The translations under genes and the position numbers were made by a program. Source: CAVXDY01 sp963760715 (lineage in GTDB: Bacteria; Actinomycetota; Thermoleophilia; Miltoncostaeales; Miltoncostaeaceae). Taken from it: a stretch of DNA of 64,000 nt. Below, piece by piece: positions 17,100-25,196 of this stretch (positions are counted from its first letter, which is position 1; each line of letters opens with the position of its first letter). The notes under the pieces are model-generated. The model searched no databases. It saw nothing but the letters and a program-made list of their open reading frames with translations, and was not told where the DNA came from. The stretch covers positions 1-64,000 of the forward strand of contig CAVXDY010000006.1 in assembly GCA_963760715.1 (NCBI GenBank). Reading direction: 5' to 3'.

Positions 17100-17556
17100 C
17101 GATCACGCGGCCAAGATCGGAGCGGGTCTCGGAGCCTGCGGCGTCCAACAGTACCAGCCGCCGATCCCCGCCCCGGTGCCGCAGTTCCACCTCCAGACGC
17201 GGGGCCGGGAGGGCGGCGGAGATCGCGTCCGGCCACTCCACGAAGCCCACCGCGTCGTCGGCGAGGGCGCTCCGCAGGAGCTCCGCCTCCTCGTCGTCCG
17301 GACCGGCCAGCCGGTACGCGTCCACGTGCGCCACCGGCACGCGCCCCTCGTAGCGCTGGGCGACCGTGAAGGTCGGGCTCGTGACGGGGCCCTCCACCCC
17401 CAGGCCCCGTGCGACGGCCCTCACCAGCGTGGTCTTGCCCGCCCCGAGCTCGCCGCGCAGGAACACGAGGTCGCCCGGCTCGAGCATCGCGGCCAGGGCG
17501 GCGCCCAGGTCGCCGGTCTCTCCGGGCCCGGCGCTCTCCCAGCTCAGGGGCGTCAG
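17038..17556 (-). CDS. tsaE: t6A biosynthesis ATPase TsaE
   Basis: TsaE is the P-loop ATPase that resets the TsaB-TsaD complex. The Walker A motif is LRGELGAGKTTLVRAVARGL, followed by TSPTFTVAQRYEG and VAHVDAYRL (the H-x-D-x-Y-R motif) and a W-P-D-A box (FVEWPDAI). No ATG/GTG/TTG fits the domain start: the best is CTG at 17556, overlapping the udg stop (CTGA), giving about 172 aa. The next internal ATG would remove part of the first helix. The 3' end overlaps tsaB by 62 bases, so the last ~20 residues are non-conserved. Confidence 0.9.
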   Translation of the reverse strand: MTPLSWESAGPGETGDLGAALAAMLEPGDLVFLRGELGAGKTTLVRAVARGLGVEGPVTSPTFTVAQRYEGRVPVAHVDAYRLAGPDDEEAELLRSALADDAVGFVEWPDAISAALPAPRLEVELRHRGGDRRLVLLDAAGSETRSDLGRVIDDLRARYLHREPEPGPRSGA

Positions 17557-18245
17557 AAGAGGCCGAGCTGCTCGTCGGCGGGCTCGGGCCGCGCCGCGCC
17601 GGCGGCCGGCGCTCCGACGGCCTCCAGGTCGTCCGGGACCTCGGGCCGGGCCGGGAGCGGCTCGGCGGCCAGGAGCTCCGGGATGCGGGCGAAGTCCTCC
17701 TGGAGGGTGCTGAGCATCGCCCGCGTGTAGAGCGCCGCGGCCGGGTGGTAGAGCGGGTACAGCAGCACCGGATGGCCGCCGATCTGCAGCGGCAGCTCGT
17801 GGCCGTGCACCCGCGAGATGCCGTCGGGGCGCCCGGAGAGGAGCTTCGTGGCGAAGTTCCCCAGCGTGCACACCAGGGTGGGCCGGATGAGCGCGATCTG
17901 GCGGAACAGGTGCGGCTCACAGGAGCGGATCTCCTCGGGCAGCGGATCCCGGTTGCCCGGAGGCCGGCACTTGAGGACGTTGGCGACGAAGACGTCGTCG
18001 CGGGACATCCCGATGCCCTCCAGCAGCGAGTCGAGCAGCTTGCCCGCCTGGCCCACGAAGGGCAGGCCGCGCGCGTCCTCGTGGTAGCCGGGGGCCTCCC
18101 CCACGAACATCACCGCGGCGTCGGGGTCGCCGTTGCCCACCACCACCTGGGTGCGCCCCTCGCTGAGCGCGCAGCGCACGCACGAGACCACGTGCTCCTG
18201 GTGGTACGCCTCGAGCTGGGCGGCGCGCTCGTCCCGGTCCGACAT
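17553..18245 (-). CDS. family 4 (Fe-S) uracil-DNA glycosylase
   Basis: This enzyme removes uracil from DNA as the first step of base excision repair. The 230-aa protein has GEAPGYHEDARGLPFVGQAG (49-68), the active-site motif of family 4, and the HPAA motif (YPLYHPAAALY). Four Cys for a 4Fe-4S cluster are placed as expected: Cys22, Cys25, Cys93 and Cys109. The C-terminus is an Ala/Pro/Glu-rich tail ending in QLGLF, which resembles a sliding-clamp-binding peptide. ATG at 18245. First gene of the tsa operon, coupled by stop/start overlap with tsaE. Confidence 0.93.
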   Translation of the reverse strand: MSDRDERAAQLEAYHQEHVVSCVRCALSEGRTQVVVGNGDPDAAVMFVGEAPGYHEDARGLPFVGQAGKLLDSLLEGIGMSRDDVFVANVLKCRPPGNRDPLPEEIRSCEPHLFRQIALIRPTLVCTLGNFATKLLSGRPDGISRVHGHELPLQIGGHPVLLYPLYHPAAALYTRAMLSTLQEDFARIPELLAAEPLPARPEVPDDLEAVGAPAAGAARPEPADEQLGLF

Positions 18246-18481
18246 CGATGTCAGGCTATCCGCCCCGTCGGCCGGAATGCCTCGCGGTTGTCGCCCCGCG
18301 GGCCGCGGCGGTATGCTGCGTGCGCCTTTCGCGTGAACCCGGCATCCCGTCCTGGGAGTTGGAGTACAGCGCGTCGGGGAGCGGTCCGGGACACGGTTCC
18401 GGCCACGGCCGCATGCCCTGGCGCGCGGGAAGGTCGTCCGATGTGGTGTTCCCGGTTCCCCCCCATTCTCACGGTGGCCTC

Positions 18482-19417
18482 GTGAAGGTCGTTCGCACCG
18501 TCGCGGCGCTGCGCGCCGCGCTGGCGCCGGTGCGCGCGGCCGGCCGGCCCATCGCGGTGGTGCCGACGATGGGGGCCCTCCACGAGGGGCACCTGTCGTT
18601 GATCCGGCTCGCCGCCGAGGACGACCACGCGGTCGTGATGACGCTGTTCGTCAACCCGGCGCAGTTCGCCGAGGGCGAGGATCTCTCGCGCTATCCCCGT
18701 GACGAGGAGCGCGACCTCGCCCTCGCGGCGGAGGAGGGCGTGGTCGTGGTCTTCGCGCCCGGGGTGGACGAGGTCTACCCGCCCGGCTTCGCCACGCGGA
18801 TCTCGGTGGCGGGGCCGTCCCTGGGGCTGGAGGGCGCCGCCCGGCCCGGCCACTTCGACGGGGTGGCCACGGTGGTCGCGAAGCTGCTGCTCGCGGTGCG
18901 CCCCGATCGGGCGGTCTTCGGCCGGAAGGACGCCCAGCAGGCGGCGGTCGTGCGGCGGCTGATGCGCGATCTCCACCTGGACGACATCGAACTGGTGCTG
19001 GGGCCGATCGTGCGCGAGCCGGACGGGCTCGCCATGAGCAGCCGCAACGCCTACCTCGACCCGGACGATCGCCGCGCCGCCACGGCCCTCTCGCGCGGTC
19101 TCGCCGCCGGGGCGGCCCTCGTGGCCGACGGCGAGACCCACGCCGCGCGCATCGAGGCCGCCGTCCGGGCCGTGATCGAGGCGGAGCCGCGCTGCTCCCT
19201 GGAGTACGCGGCCGTGGTCGATCCCGGGACGTTCGCGCGCCTCGCCTCCCTGGAGGGGCCCGCCCTGCTCGCCGTGGCCGCCCGCGTGGGTCCGGCCCGC
19301 CTCATCGACAACGTGCACCTGCACCGCACCACGCGGACGAGCACGATCCAACCCGCCGCGGTCCCCGACGGGGACCTGAGCTACGCGGGCGCGCCCACCT
19401 CCCGGGAGAACCGATGA
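18482..19417 (+). CDS. panC: pantothenate synthetase
   Basis: PanC condenses pantoate and beta-alanine with ATP to make pantothenate. Motifs: PTMGALHEGHLSLIRLAAED (the HIGH-like H-E-G-H), FVNPAQFAEGEDLSRYPR, GHFDGVATVV, FGRKDAQQAAVVRRL and LAMSSRNAYLD (the KMSKS-like S-S-R-N). 311 aa; GTG start at 18482 just where similarity begins. About 230 bp of non-coding sequence precedes it. Its stop overlaps the panB ATG by four bases, so the two are co-translated. Confidence 0.96.
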   Translation: MKVVRTVAALRAALAPVRAAGRPIAVVPTMGALHEGHLSLIRLAAEDDHAVVMTLFVNPAQFAEGEDLSRYPRDEERDLALAAEEGVVVVFAPGVDEVYPPGFATRISVAGPSLGLEGAARPGHFDGVATVVAKLLLAVRPDRAVFGRKDAQQAAVVRRLMRDLHLDDIELVLGPIVREPDGLAMSSRNAYLDPDDRRAATALSRGLAAGAALVADGETHAARIEAAVRAVIEAEPRCSLEYAAVVDPGTFARLASLEGPALLAVAARVGPARLIDNVHLHRTTRTSTIQPAAVPDGDLSYAGAPTSRENR

Positions 19418-20190
19418 TCGAGACCGCTCCGACCGCCGCCGAGCTGCGCGCCCGCAAGGGCGGCCGCCGCCTCGCGATGCTGACCGCCTACGACTACCCG
19501 ACGGCGCTGGCGCTGGACGCCGCGGGGCTCGACATCCTCCTGGTGGGCGACAGCATGGGCGAGGTGGAGCTCGGCTACGGCAGCACGCGCGCGGTGAGCC
19601 TGGAGATGATGGCCCACCACGTGCGGGCGGTGCGCAACGGGGTCCAGGCGACCCACGTCTGCGCGGACCTCACGGCCGGGACGTACCGCGACGCCGGGGA
19701 GGCGGTGAGGAGCGCCCGGGTCCTGGTGGAGGCCGGCGCGGACTCGGTGAAGCTCGAGGGCGGCCTCATCGACCAGGTGCGCGCGATCATCGCCGACGGG
19801 ATCCCGGTGATGGGCCACGTGGGGCTCCTGCCGCAGACGGCCGAGGTGTATCGCCGCGAGGGCACCACCCCGCACGAGGCCGACCGCATCGCCGGCGAGG
19901 CCCGCGCCCTCGACGAGGCCGGGTGCTACGCGATCGTGATCGAGGCGGTTCCCGCCGAGCTCGCCACCCGCATCACCGCCGAGGTCGCCTGCCCCACGAT
20001 CGGCATCGCGGCGGGCCCCGAGTGCGACGGCCAGGTGCTCGTCTCCACCGACCTCGTCGGCCAGCTCCCGGACACGCCGCGCTTCGTCAAGCCGCGCGCC
20101 AACGTGTTCGCGATCGTCGTCGAGGCCGCGCAGGCGTTCGCCGCCGACGTGCGCGGGGCCGCCGACACGGAGGCGCGCAAGGCCGGATGA
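19414..20190 (+). CDS. panB: 3-methyl-2-oxobutanoate hydroxymethyltransferase
   Basis: PanB makes ketopantoate from ketoisovalerate and methylene-tetrahydrofolate, the first committed step to pantothenate. The 258-aa TIM-barrel protein shows MLTAYDYPTALALDAAGLDI, LVGDSMGEVELGYGSTRAVS, ADSVKLEGG and PVMGHVGLLPQT, with the metal-binding Asp in GDS and catalytic Glu in IVIEAVPAE. The downstream PPOX gene overlaps its stop, giving a panC-panB-PPOX operon. Ketopantoate reductase (panE) is not in the window. Confidence 0.96.
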   Translation: MIETAPTAAELRARKGGRRLAMLTAYDYPTALALDAAGLDILLVGDSMGEVELGYGSTRAVSLEMMAHHVRAVRNGVQATHVCADLTAGTYRDAGEAVRSARVLVEAGADSVKLEGGLIDQVRAIIADGIPVMGHVGLLPQTAEVYRREGTTPHEADRIAGEARALDEAGCYAIVIEAVPAELATRITAEVACPTIGIAAGPECDGQVLVSTDLVGQLPDTPRFVKPRANVFAIVVEAAQAFAADVRGAADTEARKAG

Positions 20191-20615
20191 GCCGCCGGAT
20201 GAGCGACGAGGAGCGCCGGGCGTTCCTCATGCACGGGACGCGGACGGCCAAGCTGGCCACCGTCCGGGCCGACGGGCGCCCCCACGTCGCCCCGATCTGG
20301 TTCGCGCTCGACGGCGACGACGTGATCTTCAACACCGGCGCCGGCACGGCCAAGGGCCGCAACCTGGTGCGCGACCCCCGCGCCTCGATCGCGGTGGACG
20401 ACGAGACCCCGCCTTTCTCGTTCGTGCTCGTGGACGGGGTGTGCGAGATCAGCGACGAGCCGGCCGCCAAGCTCGAGTGGGCGACCCGGATCGCCGGCCG
20501 CTACATGGGCGCGGGCCGGGCGGAGGAGTTCGGCCGCCGCAACGCGGTGCCGGGCGAGCTGCTGGTGCGGCTCGTCCCGACCCGCGTCTTCGCACGCGCG
20601 GACATGGCCGACTAG
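20187..20615 (+). CDS. PPOX-class (flavin or F420-dependent) oxidoreductase
   Basis: A 142-aa split-barrel protein of the pyridoxamine-5'-phosphate oxidase superfamily. Core: RTAKLATVRADGRPHVAPIW, FALDGDDVIFNTGAGTAKGR, NLVRDPRASIAVDDE. The K-G-R-N-L-x-R-D-P-R pattern is shared by the F420-dependent, Rv2061c-like group. Substrate unknown. ATG 20187 overlaps the panB stop; a second ATG follows at 20199. Its stop codon is interleaved with that of convergent fumC (20612-20615). Confidence 0.85.
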   Translation: MSRRMSDEERRAFLMHGTRTAKLATVRADGRPHVAPIWFALDGDDVIFNTGAGTAKGRNLVRDPRASIAVDDETPPFSFVLVDGVCEISDEPAAKLEWATRIAGRYMGAGRAEEFGRRNAVPGELLVRLVPTRVFARADMAD

Positions 20616-21925
20616 GCGGAGCTTCCGGCCGCCATGACCCGGAGGTTGAGGGCCTCCTCGAGCACCGACTCCTCGACGCCGTGCTCCCGGGCCACCTCGC
20701 GGAGCTGGCGTCCCGAGGCCGTCGCCTCCTTCACGATCGCCGCCGCCCGGTCGTACCCGATGAACGGGTTGAGGGCGGTGGCCATCGCCAGCGTCCCCTC
20801 GGCCAGCTCCTGCAGCCGCTCCCGGTTCGGCTCGATGCCCGAGACGCACCTGTCGGCGAAGAGGCGCGTCGAGGTGGTGAGGAGGTGGATCGAGCCCAGC
20901 AGGTTGCGCGCGAGGAGCGGGATCCGCACGTTCAGCTCGAAGTTCCCCTGCATCCCGCCGATGGTGATGGCCGTGTCGTTGCCGATGACCTGGGCGGACA
21001 CCTGAAGGACCACCTCGGGGAGGACCGGGTTGACCTTCCCGGGCATGATCGACGACCCCTTCTGCAGCTCGGGGAGGAAGATCTCGCCCAGGCCGCAGCG
21101 CGGGCCGCTGCCCATGAGGGCGATGTCGTTGGCGATCTTGGTGAGGGAGACCGCGACCACCTTGAGCGCGCCGGACACCTCGACCAGCGCGTCGCGGGCG
21201 CCCTGTGCCTCGAACGGATCGGCCGGGGCCGAGATGGGCAGGCCGGTGTCCTCGGCCAGCAGGGCACGCACGCGCTCGGCGAACTCGCGGTGCGTGTTCA
21301 GGCCGGTGCCGGTGGCGGTGCCTCCGAGGGGCAGCTGCCCCAGGCGGACGGTGGTGTCGGCGACCCGGTCGCGCCCCTGGCGGATCTGGGCGGCGTAGCC
21401 CGCGAACTCCTGGCCCAGCGTCACCGGCACGGCGTCCATCAGGTGCGTGCGGCCGGCCTTCACCAGGTCGGCGAACTCCACCGCCTTCGCGGCGAGCGCG
21501 TCGCCCAGGTGGTCGAGCGCGGGAAGGAGTCCCTCGGAGATCTCCTGGAGCGCGGCGGCGTGCACGGCCGACGGGAACACGTCGTTCGAGCTCTGGCCCA
21601 TGTTGACGTGGTCGTTCGCGTGCGCTCCGTCGCCGGCGAGGTTGGCGATGACCTCGTTGGCGTTCATGTTCGACGAGGTGCCCGAGCCGGTCTGGAAGAC
21701 GTCGATCGGGAACTGGTCGTCGTGCTCGCCGGCCGCCACCGCGTCCGCGGCGGCGGCGATGCGCCCGGCCAGCTCCGCGTCGAGGAGCCCCAGGTCGGCG
21801 TTGACCCGCGCCGCGGCGCCCTTGATCCGGCCCAGCCACCGCACGACCGGCAGCGGCACGCGCTCGCCGGATACGGGGAAGTTCTCCACCGCCTTGCGGG
21901 TCTCCCCGCCCCAAAGCTCCGCCAT
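20612..21925 (-). CDS. fumC: class II fumarate hydratase
   Basis: FumC interconverts fumarate and malate in the TCA cycle. 437 aa with the superfamily signature GSSIMPGKVNPVLPEVV, SSNDVFPSAVHAAAL, GRTHLMDAVPVTLGQEFAG and TGTGLNTH; the catalytic Ser lies in the G-S-S-I loop and the catalytic His in T-H-L-M-D. ATG at 21925 (MAELWGGETR) is chosen because GAAGGGGG lies just upstream. A closely related aspartate ammonia-lyase is the alternative, but the G-x-T-H-x-x-D-A context and the FPIDVFQTGSGTSSNMNANE start favour fumarase. Malic enzyme at 43.5 kb can use its product. Confidence 0.93.
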   Translation of the reverse strand: MAELWGGETRKAVENFPVSGERVPLPVVRWLGRIKGAAARVNADLGLLDAELAGRIAAAADAVAAGEHDDQFPIDVFQTGSGTSSNMNANEVIANLAGDGAHANDHVNMGQSSNDVFPSAVHAAALQEISEGLLPALDHLGDALAAKAVEFADLVKAGRTHLMDAVPVTLGQEFAGYAAQIRQGRDRVADTTVRLGQLPLGGTATGTGLNTHREFAERVRALLAEDTGLPISAPADPFEAQGARDALVEVSGALKVVAVSLTKIANDIALMGSGPRCGLGEIFLPELQKGSSIMPGKVNPVLPEVVLQVSAQVIGNDTAITIGGMQGNFELNVRIPLLARNLLGSIHLLTTSTRLFADRCVSGIEPNRERLQELAEGTLAMATALNPFIGYDRAAAIVKEATASGRQLREVAREHGVEESVLEEALNLRVMAAGSSA

Positions 21926-21994
21926 CTGGCCCCCTTCGATCGACTCGGAACACGGCGACACCGCCGACACCTAAGCGTACCGCTGCCGACGCGT

Positions 21995-22399
21995 TCAGAC
22001 GCGGATGACCACGACGCCGGACACACCCGCGATCGGATCGAAGTCCGCGTCCTGGGTGACGATCGGCAGACCGTGCGTCACGGACGTCGCCGCGATCCAC
22101 AGATCGTTGACGTTCAGGCGGCGGCCGAGCGTCGCGATCCGCAGGCGAAGGAGGGCCCACGACGCGGCGACCGCCTCGTCGATCGGGATCACCTCGATGT
22201 CCGAGATCCCTTCGAGGGTGGCGAGCCGCCGCGCCCGGATCTCATCGTCGGCGGCGGCGAGGACACCGAGGTGAAGCTCGGCGACGGTGACGGCCGACAC
22301 GGCCGCGGTGGCGGGCAGCGCGGCGAGCTTCAGGGGACGCGACGACTCCGACGCGATCAGGACGCTCGTGTCGAACAGCCCCCGCTCGGGCGTGCTCAC
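21995..22399 (-). CDS. vapC: VapC-type PIN-domain ribonuclease toxin
   Basis: PIN toxins cleave RNA using a cluster of acidic residues. The 134-aa protein has all four: Asp10 (LFDTSVLIA), Glu41 (TVAELHLGV), Asp99 (VNDLWIAAT) and Asp117 (VTQDADFD). GTG at 22399 overlaps the antitoxin stop (22396-22398), the usual antitoxin-first arrangement. The toxin acts on cytosolic RNA, often tRNA; the target cannot be read from sequence. Confidence 0.93.
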   Translation of the reverse strand: MSTPERGLFDTSVLIASESSRPLKLAALPATAAVSAVTVAELHLGVLAAADDEIRARRLATLEGISDIEVIPIDEAVAASWALLRLRIATLGRRLNVNDLWIAATSVTHGLPIVTQDADFDPIAGVSGVVVIRV

Positions 22400-22656
22400 C
22401 CGGGCGGCTCGAGGTCGTCCGTCGTCTCTCCGGCCAGCCGCGCGAGGTCGTCGCGCAGCCCGGGATCGGCGCGGACCCTCTCGAGGCGGCGCAAGAGCTC
22501 CTCCGTCGGGAGCCAGCGGCGACGGCGCTGCTCGATGGGCACCAGCGCGGCGACGGGAACACCGCGCACCGTCACGGTCACGCGCTCGCCCGCCCCGACC
22601 CGCCTGAGCAGGTCGGCGGTGTTGTTGCGAAGCTCCCGGGTTCCCACGCTCGACAT
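22396..22656 (-). CDS. Phd/YefM-family antitoxin
   Basis: An 86-aa antitoxin. MSSVGTRELRNNTADLLRRV, AGERVTVTVRGVPVAALVPI is the Phd/YefM N-terminal DNA-binding fold. The C-terminal half (LLRRLERVRADPGLRDDLAR) is the helical toxin-neutralising part. ATG at 22656. It is followed by vapC with a 4-base overlap. Such pairs repress their own promoter; an inverted repeat overlapping the start codon (22656-22677) could be that operator. Confidence 0.9.
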   Translation of the reverse strand: MSSVGTRELRNNTADLLRRVGAGERVTVTVRGVPVAALVPIEQRRRRWLPTEELLRRLERVRADPGLRDDLARLAGETTDDLEPPG

Positions 22657-22677
22657 TGTGCGACGAAAGTAGCACAA
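22656..22677. promoter_or_regulatory. inverted repeat over the antitoxin start codon (putative autoregulatory operator)
   Basis: TTGTGC (22656-22661) and GCACAA (22672-22677) form a 6-bp inverted repeat with a 10-base spacer. The left arm starts on the first base of the antitoxin ATG. Half-sites centred about 16 bp apart on one side of the helix would suit a Phd dimer pair. Confidence 0.45.
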
Positions 22678-22709
22678 CCCCGGGACAGCCGGCCTCGGGC
22701 CCAGGGGGC

Positions 22710-24041
22710 TCAGGGGGTCGTCAAGCCACCCAGCCCGAGGAGGATCTCCATCGCGGCCCGGGTCCCGATCTCCAGGTACTCGTACCGCAGGTGCTCGTCG
22801 GGGGCGTGGATCGCGTCGTCGGGCAGGCCGAAGCCCGTGAGGATCGTCGGGATCCCCTTCGCGGCCAGCACGGCCACCACCGGGAGCGTCCCGCCCAGGC
22901 GCACCGGCGCCGGGCGCCAGCCGGTCGCGCGCTCCATGCCCTCGGCGGCGGCGACGAGGGCCGGCTGCTCCGGATCGAGGGCCGCGGGGAGGGCGATGTT
23001 GAGGTCCTCGATCTCGATCTCCGCGCCCGCCGGGGCCGCCGTGCGGAGCAGCCCGTCGAGGGAGGCGGCCACGGTCTCGGCGTCCTGGCCCGGAGCGAGC
23101 CGCACCGAAAGGGTGGCCTGGGCCTCGCCGGGGATGCTGGTCTTCACCGCGTCCGGCTCGCCGCAGGCGATTCCGTGGACGTCGAGGGAGGGCGAGGCCA
23201 GCGTGCGCATGTAGAAGCCGTCGGCCGCCCCGGCATCGGCCGCCCGCAGGCCGGCGGTGGCGAGCGCCTCCGCCCCGCTCGGCAGCTCGCCCCAGGCCGC
23301 CACCTCGACGGCGCCGGCCGGGGCGACCCCCGCGTACAGCGCCTCGGGCAGGCGCCCCTCGCGCGGGACCACCGCGCCCAGAATGGTCATGAGGGCGTGG
23401 GCGGCGTTCAGGGCCGCGCCGCCGTAGAGCCCGCTGTGCGCGTCGGTGCTCGCCGTGCGCACGCGCACGCGGCGGTACACCAGGCCGCGGACGCCGGTGC
23501 AGATCGTGGGGCGCCCGGGGCCGATCATCACGCTGTCGAAGATGATCACGGCGGCCGCGGGCTCGGCGTCGGCCTGCAGGTGGTCGAGCGCGGAGGTGCC
23601 GCCGCTCTCCTCCTCTCCCTCCACGACGAACGCGGCGCGCACCGGCAGCCGTCCCTCCGCCGCCAGCCGCTGCACGGCGGCGAGCAGCATGAAGAGGTTG
23701 CCCTTGTCGTCGCTCGCGCCCCGCGCGTAGAGGGCGCCGTCGCGCACCGTGGGCTCGAACGGCGGCGTCGTCCACAGCTCGCCGGGGCCGGGCGGCTGAA
23801 CGTCGTAGTGCCCGTACAGCACCACCCGGGGCGCCTCCGGATCCCCCGAGCTGGCGGGTACCTCCCCCACGACCAGCGGGTGGCCGGTCGTGGTGCGGAC
23901 CTCCGCGGCGCCGCCGGCCCGGCGCACCTCCTCCGCGACGAGGTCGGCCGCCCGCCGCATGTCGGGGGAATGGGAGGCGACGGCGCTGATGCTCGGCACC
24001 CGCAGGAGCGCGTACAGCCGGTCGATCTCCTCGGGGCTCAC
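22710..24041 (-). CDS. M20-family metallopeptidase (dipeptidase type)
   Basis: A zinc exopeptidase of 443 aa with the co-catalytic metal ligands in VVLYGHYDVQPPG (His/Asp), LYARGASDDKGNL (bridging Asp) and VVEGEEESGG (Glu-Glu). A dimerisation domain lies at about 190-320, opening with the V-R-G-L-V-Y-R segment. The length and the G-H-Y-D-V-Q-P form match the dipeptidase/CNDP-like branch that cleaves di- or N-acylated peptides. No signal peptide, so cytosolic. ATG at 24041, transcribed alone; the downstream TA pair is on the same strand after about 35 bp. Confidence 0.92.
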   Translation of the reverse strand: MSPEEIDRLYALLRVPSISAVASHSPDMRRAADLVAEEVRRAGGAAEVRTTTGHPLVVGEVPASSGDPEAPRVVLYGHYDVQPPGPGELWTTPPFEPTVRDGALYARGASDDKGNLFMLLAAVQRLAAEGRLPVRAAFVVEGEEESGGTSALDHLQADAEPAAAVIIFDSVMIGPGRPTICTGVRGLVYRRVRVRTASTDAHSGLYGGAALNAAHALMTILGAVVPREGRLPEALYAGVAPAGAVEVAAWGELPSGAEALATAGLRAADAGAADGFYMRTLASPSLDVHGIACGEPDAVKTSIPGEAQATLSVRLAPGQDAETVAASLDGLLRTAAPAGAEIEIEDLNIALPAALDPEQPALVAAAEGMERATGWRPAPVRLGGTLPVVAVLAAKGIPTILTGFGLPDDAIHAPDEHLRYEYLEIGTRAAMEILLGLGGLTTP

Positions 24042-24102
24042 CGGCCGGAGTGTACGTCCCGCCCGGCGCCGCCGACCCGGCCTCCCGCTTCCTGCGGGCC
24101 GG

Positions 24103-25131
24103 CTACTCGGTCAGCTCGACCGGCTCGATCGCGAGGGGCATGCGGCGCCCGTCGCGCACGACCCCGAGCTCCACCGAGCGGCCGATGCGCTCCGCGCCCA
24201 TCAGCCGCTGCAGGTCGCCCACGTCGGACACCTCGCGGCCGTCGACCTCCACGATCAGGTCCTCGGGCCGCAGCCCGGCGCGCTCGGCCGGGCTGTCCGC
24301 CACGACCTCGACCACCTCGATGCCGGCCTCGCGCCCCAGCTCCGCGGCGACGCGGGGCGGCAGGGGCCGCTGACCGCCGGCGATGCCCACGTAGGCGCGC
24401 CGCACGCGCCCCTCGCCCATGAGGGCCGCGACGATTCCCCGGGTGGTGGCGTTGACGGGCACGGCGAGCCCGAGCCCCACGCCCGCCACGGCGGTGTTGA
24501 CGCCCACCACGCGCGCGCGGCTGTCCGCCAGCGCACCGCCGGAGTTGCCCGGGTTCAGGGCGGCGTCGGTCTGGATGACGTCCTCCACGACCCGGCGGGC
24601 CCGTCCGCGGCCGACGGGAAGGGAGCGCCCGAGCGCCGACACGACCCCGGCGGTGACGGACCCGGCGAAGCCCAGGGGGTTGCCGATGGCGACCACGAGC
24701 TGCCCCACGACGAGGCGGTCGGCGTCGCCCAGGGTGGCCGCCGGCAGGTCGCCGCCGTCGGCGCGCAGCACCGCCAGGTCCGAGAGCGCGTCGGCTCCCA
24801 CCAGCGTGAGCGCCAGGTCGCGGCCGTCGACCAGGCGCGCGCGCAAGCGTCCCCCCGAGGCGCCCTCGACCACGTGGGCCGAGGTGAGGATGAAGCCGTC
24901 CGGCGTGATGACCACGCCGCTGCCGCTGCCCTCGCCGCGCCCTCCGCGGCCGTCCGGGCGGGAGACGCGCAGGCTGGCGACCGAGGGCCCGAGCGTGCGG
25001 GCGACCGACGTGACCGCGCGCGAGTACGCGTCGAGGGCGTCGGCCTCGTCGGGGGCGGCGTCGTCGATGGAGGCGAGGGCGTCGATCGGCCGACCGTAGC
25101 ACCGCCCCCGCGGCGGGTGCCCCGCGACCAC
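24103..25131 (-). CDS. HtrA/DegP-like trypsin-family serine protease with one PDZ domain
   Basis: The triad is complete: His in ILTSAHVVEGASG, Asp in DALSDLAVLRADG, Ser in ALNPGNSGGALAD. A PDZ domain follows (GIEVVEVVADSPAERAGLRP, EDLIVEVDGREVSDVGDLQR). HtrA proteases remove misfolded proteins at the envelope. This 342-aa protein is unusual in lacking a visible signal peptide or N-terminal membrane helix from GTG 25131; either the protein is cytosolic or the export signal was missed or lost. Residues 1-30 are probably not all translated. It diverges from the lipoprotein gene at 25197. Confidence 0.9.
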   Translation of the reverse strand: MVAGHPPRGRCYGRPIDALASIDDAAPDEADALDAYSRAVTSVARTLGPSVASLRVSRPDGRGGRGEGSGSGVVITPDGFILTSAHVVEGASGGRLRARLVDGRDLALTLVGADALSDLAVLRADGGDLPAATLGDADRLVVGQLVVAIGNPLGFAGSVTAGVVSALGRSLPVGRGRARRVVEDVIQTDAALNPGNSGGALADSRARVVGVNTAVAGVGLGLAVPVNATTRGIVAALMGEGRVRRAYVGIAGGQRPLPPRVAAELGREAGIEVVEVVADSPAERAGLRPEDLIVEVDGREVSDVGDLQRLMGAERIGRSVELGVVRDGRRMPLAIEPVELTE

Positions 25132-25196
25132 CGGGGGGAAGGATCCGCGCCCCCAGGCGTCCTCAGGGTGTCGAGAAATCCACGAGGGAGGACCTC

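Noticed and set aside
20612..21925. Aspartate ammonia-lyase instead of fumarase
   Set aside because: The superfamily signature is shared, but the overall pattern and length fit class II fumarase better; some doubt remains without alignment.
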